Positions 7,801 to 11,190 of a stretch of 11,190 bases of DNA are shown in pieces. Below the pieces are notes generated by a model that was given only the letters and a program-made list of their open reading frames with translations, did not search any database and had not been told where the DNA came from. Source of the stretch: a bacterium (GTDB lineage Bacteria > UBA3054). A program made the position numbers and the translations under genes. Numbering within the stretch: position 1 is the stretch's first letter; each line of letters begins with the position of its first letter. The stretch is from positions 1 to 11,190 of the forward strand of contig JAFYIM010000106.1 of the NCBI GenBank assembly GCA_017538635.1, written 5' to 3'.

Positions 7801-8147
7801 TTGGCAGACGCCATCGGCGCTCCGGATTGGGCCGCGACTGGCGCCGGCGCTCCGGATTGCGTCACCGCAACATCCAGTACGAGAAAGTCTATCCCGGCCA
7901 GGGAGAACCTCAGACCGGTCTTCAATTTCAGGCTGCTTGCGCTTTCCTCCCCAAACAATATCGGCTTGTCGTCCAGGCTCTCAAAGAGCCAGACGCCGTC
8001 AGAATATGTGAGCGAGGCCTGGTAATCGCCGACGCCTTCGCGCTCGACGATTATCTGGTTGTCCTTGGCGCGGCCTATGGTGGCGCTGACGCTGGTCACC
8101 GTAAAGGCCTGCTTCTGGGGCGTGTTTGGGAATATGACTAATTTCAC
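4860..8147 (-). CDS. FHA-like/membrane/pilin-head-like/TPR/coiled-coil protein, paralogue B
   Basis: This 1095-residue protein is the only copy complete in the window with all modules. Residues 1-95 look like an FHA domain. Residues 96-146 are an Ala/Pro/Gln/Gly linker with a short QSGAP repeat. The membrane block covers 149-180 and 190-214 around SRGRNTVRG. A pilin-head-like domain (225-330) shows DDDGDLFGEF (248-257), GYNYYFDNVSADTF (284-297) and TGKKTHWV (309-316). About eight TPR-like hairpins fill 357-785. Next come a segment likely to be strand-rich (820-862, with REKTSGEIVV), a coiled coil (890-1020) and the conserved end YYTTEDKTYTDCV (1054-1066) to FLEQFLPK (1081-1088). The start codon is GTG (8147-8145), six bases after the stop of A, with no Shine-Dalgarno; MKLVIFP is a natural first FHA strand, which supports this start. 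Function is unknown. The layout suggests an envelope scaffold or sensor with a cytoplasmic N-terminus. Confidence 0.88.
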   Translation of the reverse strand: MKLVIFPNTPQKQAFTVTSVSATIGRAKDNQIIVEREGVGDYQASLTYSDGVWLFESLDDKPILFGEESASSLKLKTGLRFSLAGIDFLVLDVAVTQSGAPAPVAAQSGAPMASANANQVAVGGTQWGVAAPGTFYDPYTSFVIHTSDTLAKLGLIFAALGPIVIGIGEIIGLVLCVLSISRGRNTVRGTIMAWLGIVISLVWLAAIGSGIFYLTTLDVQVRNERKVLARLEKTALAEFHIKYAVLVDDDGDLFGEFVGPDRFAAILGLDAKVKELAENPIRDGYNYYFDNVSADTFSVTAVPQVYGVTGKKTHWVSEAGIVVSEDLAGGRFEEDPIAKLENPEKIQTIFQRNEKTLSKKLLSAAEKNFKAGNYFLCQKVLENLRNMLPNSSYLARLSAMEKENAPFLLEAEAERLYADAENFIKSGKKDPALVMLRAIAADYPNTRTAQEVKARVNELALELASAELKLANSHIESNHWNAVEESLSKIERLYPEALFQADFKDQVSLCRKESHDRRDKYALELLAEAEKLEFEENTVLSYNTYLMIRESYGDTPAAKDIDSALERLKNQMDEKTAEKYIAEIMRNVAMSNEVEVVNMVSLLKNSCGGTKAYERSLDVLERARRDCTVSILGKEVDQFLRDKNYQAAKDRIDQILREKPEMFTKVREKYELCLVEIFEYHYSKEEFDEALEAYDRYMELNPPFPAIETAKVDESLCKSGMRFYQEGEMRKAAERFEKCYPAYLNDQQFNFAAGRANTVIKHWEPAARHLIACRDLPERNKFDLSAARSYSIVNLSYRVENRLIAMFVANLDFQKTAKDYRWIKINYATLSVTNDIENVSNVHMKIDREKTSGEIVVTMDRPDPASSVKASQDLLYSNDYKRAKGSLLTKDMSYQSALEVMNDRIRELESILDNIVHAGGRDKQVLRGLLEEKIDQFALRISELKVIDKREKDANEDIIKQLDRDIIHHNAVLTDLKYILSVREYPELRERMVNTMKKIAKLRKVRTLLRTFVNVRDTRNKKIHTMLRDNVEPILKERLTVEQVGDLARKIRSYYTTEDKTYTDCVEKFAETVNIDIDLSFLEQFLPKENTENVK
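7815..7859. repeat. 15-bp direct repeat in the linker of paralogue B
   Basis: The 15 bases CGGCGCTCCGGATTG occur at 7815-7829 and again at 7845-7859, a 30-base period that keeps the frame. They encode the repeated QSGAP of the linker between the FHA-like domain and the membrane block, and look like a small in-frame slippage expansion. Confidence 0.75.
7863..8147 (-). other. Degenerate FHA-like domain at the N-terminus of paralogue B
   Basis: Residues 1-95 follow the FHA strand pattern: a first strand KLVIF, then IGRAKDNQIIV with the conserved Gly25-Arg26, a following turn, and a late LKTGLRFSLAGIDFLV strand pair. The usual SxxH motif is replaced: VGDYQASL has Gly40 and Gln43 where Ser and His are expected. 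No NGT-type motif follows. The fold is likely, but phosphothreonine binding is doubtful because only the Arg of the usual contact set remains. Confidence 0.65.
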
Positions 8148-8153
8148 GGCTTA

Positions 8154-11100
8154 TTACTTGGCCGGAGCGGGCGCGGCCGCCTCAGGCTGAGTCTGCGCCT
8201 TAGCGGCTTCGGCTTCAGCTTTGGCTTTGTTCGCGTCCGATTTATCTTTCGGCAGATATTCCTCTAGGGAGGAAAGGTCGAGATCGATATTGAGGGACTC
8301 CGTGAATTTTTGGACGCACTCTATGTAGGTCTTGTCCTCAGCAGTATAGTAGCCCCTTATCTTGACGGCCGCTTCCGAAAGTTGTTCCGGAGTCAGCGTC
8401 TCCTTTTCGGCGGACTCGACGATAGATTTCAAAAAGAGGTCGATCTTGGCGTTGCGAAGAGTCCTTTCTGAGATGAATTTCTTGAACATCCGGTTGACCT
8501 TTTTTAGCTCATCGATCTTTTTCGCGACGCTCATGGCTCTGTCTTTCAGTTCCGGAATATTGCGCTTTTCAAGGATGGATTTGAGATCGGCTCTCACGGC
8601 GTTGTGGTGGATGATATCGCGCTCAAGCTGCTTGAGGATGTCCTCGTTGGCTTTCATCTCGCGCTTGTCTATGATCTCGAGCTCCTTGATCCTCATGTTG
8701 AAGCGGTCGATCTTCTTCTTGAAGGATTCCCTGACGAGATGCTTGCTTCCGCCGTTCGTCCGTATGATGTTGTTTAGGATCGATTCCAGTTCGCGTATCC
8801 TGTTGTTGATGACCTCCAGAGAGTTCTGATAACTTCTCTCGATGGTGAGCAGGGATTCCTGCGCGTCTTCCTTGTCCCTGTCGTTGAGCGTGCCGGTCTG
8901 GTTGGACTTCTGGTCGGCGGGATCGGGACGCTGCAGCGTGACCACGACCTCGCCGGAAGTTTTCTCGCGGTCGATCTTCATGAGAACGTTGCTGACGTTC
9001 TCAATGTCGTTCGTGACGGACAGCTTGGCGTAGTTGATCTTGATCCACTTGTAGTCTTTTATGGTCTGCTGGAAATCGAGATTGGCCACGAACATGGCTA
9101 TGAGCCTGTTCTCCTGGCGCGTGCAGAGATTGACGATGGAGTAGGCCCTGGCCGTGCAAAGATCGAACCTATATCGTTCCTCCAGGTCTGTGCAGGCGAT
9201 AAGGTGCCTGGCCGCCGGTTCCCAGTGTTTGATGACGGCGTTGGCGCGGCCGGCGATGAAATTGTACTGCGTGTCTTTCAGATAAGCGGGGTAGCACTTC
9301 TCGAACCTGTCAGCGGCGTCCCGCATGTCGCCCTGCTGGTAGAGGCGCATGCCGCTCTTGTAGTAGCATTCGTCGACTTTCGCCCTGTCTATGGCCGGCA
9401 GGATAGGGTTCATGTCCATGTAGCGGTCGTAGGATTCAAGAGCCTCGTCGTAGTCCCCTTTCGCGTAATAATTGTCGAAGTTCTTGACCAGGCAAAGCTC
9501 AAGCTTGTCCTTGATCTTCATGAAGGATTCGGGCTTCTCCTTTATGATGTGCTCGAGCCTGTCCTTGGCGGACTGGAAATTTCCCTCCTCCATGAATTTT
9601 TCCACTTCCTTATTGAGAATGCTGACCGTGCAATTCTTCCTGATCCTTTCCAGGACATCCGCGGCGCGCTTGTAGGCTTTTGTCTCCGCACAGCTGTTTT
9701 TAAGAAGCGAGACCATATTGACGACCGCGACCTCGTTGGACAAAAGGGCGTTCTTCATGATGTCCGCTATGTACTTTTCGGCCGTCTTCTCGTTCATCTG
9801 CGAATTCAATCGTTCCAGCGCGGAATCGATATCCTTGGCGGCCGGCGTATTGCCGTAGCTTTCCCTGATCTGCAGATAGGCGTTGTAGGCCTGGACGTTG
9901 TCGCCCGCCAGCTCCAATTTCTCCGCGTTCTTGAGAAGGTTCATGGCGTACTGGTCCCTCAGATCGTGCGCAAGTTTGCGGCAGGCCGAGACCTGGTCCT
10001 TGAAATCGCCTTGCACGAAGGCTTCGGGATATTTCTGCTCGATCTTGCCAAGCGATTCGTCCACTGAATTCCAGAAGTTCGATTCGATATAAGAATTCGC
10101 GAGTTTAAGTTCGGCCGTGGCCAGTTCCAGAGCCAGGGAATTCACCTGCTTTTTGGCTTCCTGCGCCGTACTGGTGTTCGGGAAATCCGCCGCGATGTTC
10201 CTCAGCGTCTCAAGCGCGGGGTCTTTCCTCCCGCTCTTGACGTAATTCATGGCGTCGGAATAGAGCCTGTGCGCCTTGGCTTCCATCAGGAAGGGCGCGT
10301 TCTCCTTTTCCACCGCGTTCAGCTTCGCCATAGCGGAAGAATACGGGAACTTATTCTTCAAATTCTCGATGATCTGCTGGCAGAGGTCGTATTTTTCGTT
10401 CTTGAAGTTCTGCTCAGCCGCGAAGAGGATCTTTTCGGAGAGTTCCTTCTCATAGCGCTGCGGGATGGTCTGGACGTTCTCGACGTCCTCCACCCTGGCC
10501 AGGGGATCGTCCTCGAAGCGAGAGCCCTTCAGATCATCCGAGACGATGATGCCAGATTCGTTCACCCAGTAGGTCTTCCTGCCCGTCACGTTGTAGACCT
10601 GTGGCGTGGCGGTGATGATGAAAGTGTCGGCGGAAACGTTTTCGAAGTAGTAATTGTAGCCTTCCCTCAGCGGGCTCTCGGCCAATTCCTTGGCCTTGAC
10701 GTCTATCCCGGCGAGGCCGGCGAAGCGGTCGGGTTCCACAAATTCGCCGATCAGATTGCCATCGTCGTCGACTAGCACGGCGTACTTGACGTAATATTCC
10801 GCCATGACCGTCTTTTCAAGCCTGGCCACCACTTTCGTCTCATTGTGTATCTTGGTGTCCTTCGTCATGAAGTAGAAGAGCCCCAGACCAATGATGATAA
10901 GCCAGACCAAAGAGAGCACCACGCCGATCCAAGCCATGATCGTGCCCCTCACGGTGTTGCGTCGGCGGGAAATGGAGATGACGCAGAGCACAAGGCCTAT
11001 CAATTCGCCGACACCCAGGACCAGTGGGCCAAGGATGGAGAAGATCAAGCCCAGTTTGGCTAGCGTGTCGGAGGCCTGAACAACGAAGCCGGCGTAAGGA

Positions 11101-11190
11101 TCTACGAAAGTTCCGGGCGCTGCCATCCCCCACTGTTGGCCGCCGACAGCGACCTGATATCCTTGCTGCTGCATGCCGTTCGGCATGACC
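8154..11190 (-). CDS. Membrane/pilin-head-like/TPR/coiled-coil protein, paralogue A (probably partial at window edge)
   Basis: The frame is open to the window end. An ATG at 11186 would give 1010 residues, but the first residues (QVAVGGQQWGMAAPGTF, 11-27) match the middle of B's linker after its FHA domain. The true start may therefore lie outside, and an upstream FHA domain is possible. Numbered from ATG 11186, the membrane block is 41-73 and 81-107 around SRRRNTVRG. The pilin-head-like domain (118-222) carries DDDGNLIGEF (140-149) and GYNYYFENVSADTF (176-189). TPR-like hairpins fill 249-680, for example KGDYDEALESYDRYMDMNP (576-594) and YQQGDMRDAADRFEKCYPAY (616-635). A segment likely to be strand-rich (712-755), a coiled coil (783-915) and the module YYTAEDKTYIECV (946-958) to LEEYLPK (974-980) follow. 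Residues 981-1010 are an Ala/Lys/Glu/Pro tail absent from B and C. No catalytic motif is visible. It is the first of the three genes in the window, so the operon promoter is outside. Confidence 0.86.
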   Translation of the reverse strand, partial: VMPNGMQQQGYQVAVGGQQWGMAAPGTFVDPYAGFVVQASDTLAKLGLIFSILGPLVLGVGELIGLVLCVISISRRRNTVRGTIMAWIGVVLSLVWLIIIGLGLFYFMTKDTKIHNETKVVARLEKTVMAEYYVKYAVLVDDDGNLIGEFVEPDRFAGLAGIDVKAKELAESPLREGYNYYFENVSADTFIITATPQVYNVTGRKTYWVNESGIIVSDDLKGSRFEDDPLARVEDVENVQTIPQRYEKELSEKILFAAEQNFKNEKYDLCQQIIENLKNKFPYSSAMAKLNAVEKENAPFLMEAKAHRLYSDAMNYVKSGRKDPALETLRNIAADFPNTSTAQEAKKQVNSLALELATAELKLANSYIESNFWNSVDESLGKIEQKYPEAFVQGDFKDQVSACRKLAHDLRDQYAMNLLKNAEKLELAGDNVQAYNAYLQIRESYGNTPAAKDIDSALERLNSQMNEKTAEKYIADIMKNALLSNEVAVVNMVSLLKNSCAETKAYKRAADVLERIRKNCTVSILNKEVEKFMEEGNFQSAKDRLEHIIKEKPESFMKIKDKLELCLVKNFDNYYAKGDYDEALESYDRYMDMNPILPAIDRAKVDECYYKSGMRLYQQGDMRDAADRFEKCYPAYLKDTQYNFIAGRANAVIKHWEPAARHLIACTDLEERYRFDLCTARAYSIVNLCTRQENRLIAMFVANLDFQQTIKDYKWIKINYAKLSVTNDIENVSNVLMKIDREKTSGEVVVTLQRPDPADQKSNQTGTLNDRDKEDAQESLLTIERSYQNSLEVINNRIRELESILNNIIRTNGGSKHLVRESFKKKIDRFNMRIKELEIIDKREMKANEDILKQLERDIIHHNAVRADLKSILEKRNIPELKDRAMSVAKKIDELKKVNRMFKKFISERTLRNAKIDLFLKSIVESAEKETLTPEQLSEAAVKIRGYYTAEDKTYIECVQKFTESLNIDLDLSSLEEYLPKDKSDANKAKAEAEAAKAQTQPEAAAPAPAK

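Larger units (their letters stand above)
1970..11190 (-). repeat. Tandem array of three paralogous ~3 kb genes
   Basis: Genes A, B and C encode the same domain order and align position by position. Counted by hand over 60 aligned residues (A 641-700), B matches A at 47 and C matches A at 37. A and B keep a constant offset of 108 residues from the membrane block to the end module. C keeps a constant offset to A of 18 up to about residue 735, then 22 after a four-residue deletion. This is an old tandem duplication, with C splitting first or evolving faster. Confidence 0.9.

Noticed and set aside
9204..10067. Long plus-strand open frame (287 codons) antisense to paralogue A, with similar ones at 5463-6341 and 2927-3427
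   Set aside because: They lie opposite the well-supported minus-strand genes at matching positions. Their likeness to one another follows from the genes below being paralogues; the translations show no recognisable domain and no binding site.
1970..11190. A defence or phage island reading of the tandem array
   Set aside because: No nuclease, integrase, transposase, tRNA, attachment-site-like repeats or CRISPR-like spacing is seen, and the codon use looks like that of the neighbouring core genes.

Overview
The window reads as chromosomal DNA of a Gram-negative-type bacterium with fairly GC-rich codon use. It is coding almost throughout. The large proteins carry a pilin-head-like region (DxDGDGxGE near GYxYYF, then TAxP and TG+KT) behind a multi-helix membrane block. 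From general knowledge this combination is reminiscent of the Planctomycetes-Verrucomicrobia-Lentisphaerae group. That placement is an inference; neither uvrA nor mreB settles it by eye.

Left part, plus strand, 1-1920: the C-terminal 280 residues of the excision-repair ATPase UvrA, then a complete mreB (359 aa). The two genes overlap by four bases (ATGA), and mreB has a good ribosome binding site inside the uvrA end, so they are very probably one transcript with coupled translation. No mreC or mreD follows. The unit ends at a hairpin flanked by an A run and a T run (1940-1971).

Right part, minus strand, 11190 down to 1970: three very large tandem genes separated by only 6 and 4 bases, here called A (8154-11190, possibly cut by the window edge), B (4860-8147) and C (1970-4855). 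They converge on mreB and share its bidirectional terminator; the stop codon of C lies in the terminator's T run. The three proteins are paralogues with one architecture. In order this is a hydrophobic block of two or three membrane helices around a basic loop, a pilin-head-like domain, about eight TPR-like helical hairpins, a short strand-rich segment, a long coiled coil, and a conserved C-terminal module ending in a DLSxLExxLPK-type motif. B also begins with a degenerate FHA-like domain and an Ala/Pro/Gln linker. C has lost this N-terminal part. A begins, at the window edge, inside what corresponds to B's linker, so its own FHA domain may lie just outside. A alone carries an Ala/Lys/Pro tail.

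I do not recognise a named system for these three proteins. Their layout suggests a membrane-anchored scaffold or sensor set made as one operon, with a cytoplasmic FHA-like end and a large TPR/coiled-coil part that may lie outside the membrane. The A-B-C cluster is the most interesting content of the window. The closeness to mreB is only convergent neighbourhood and is not by itself evidence of a shared function.
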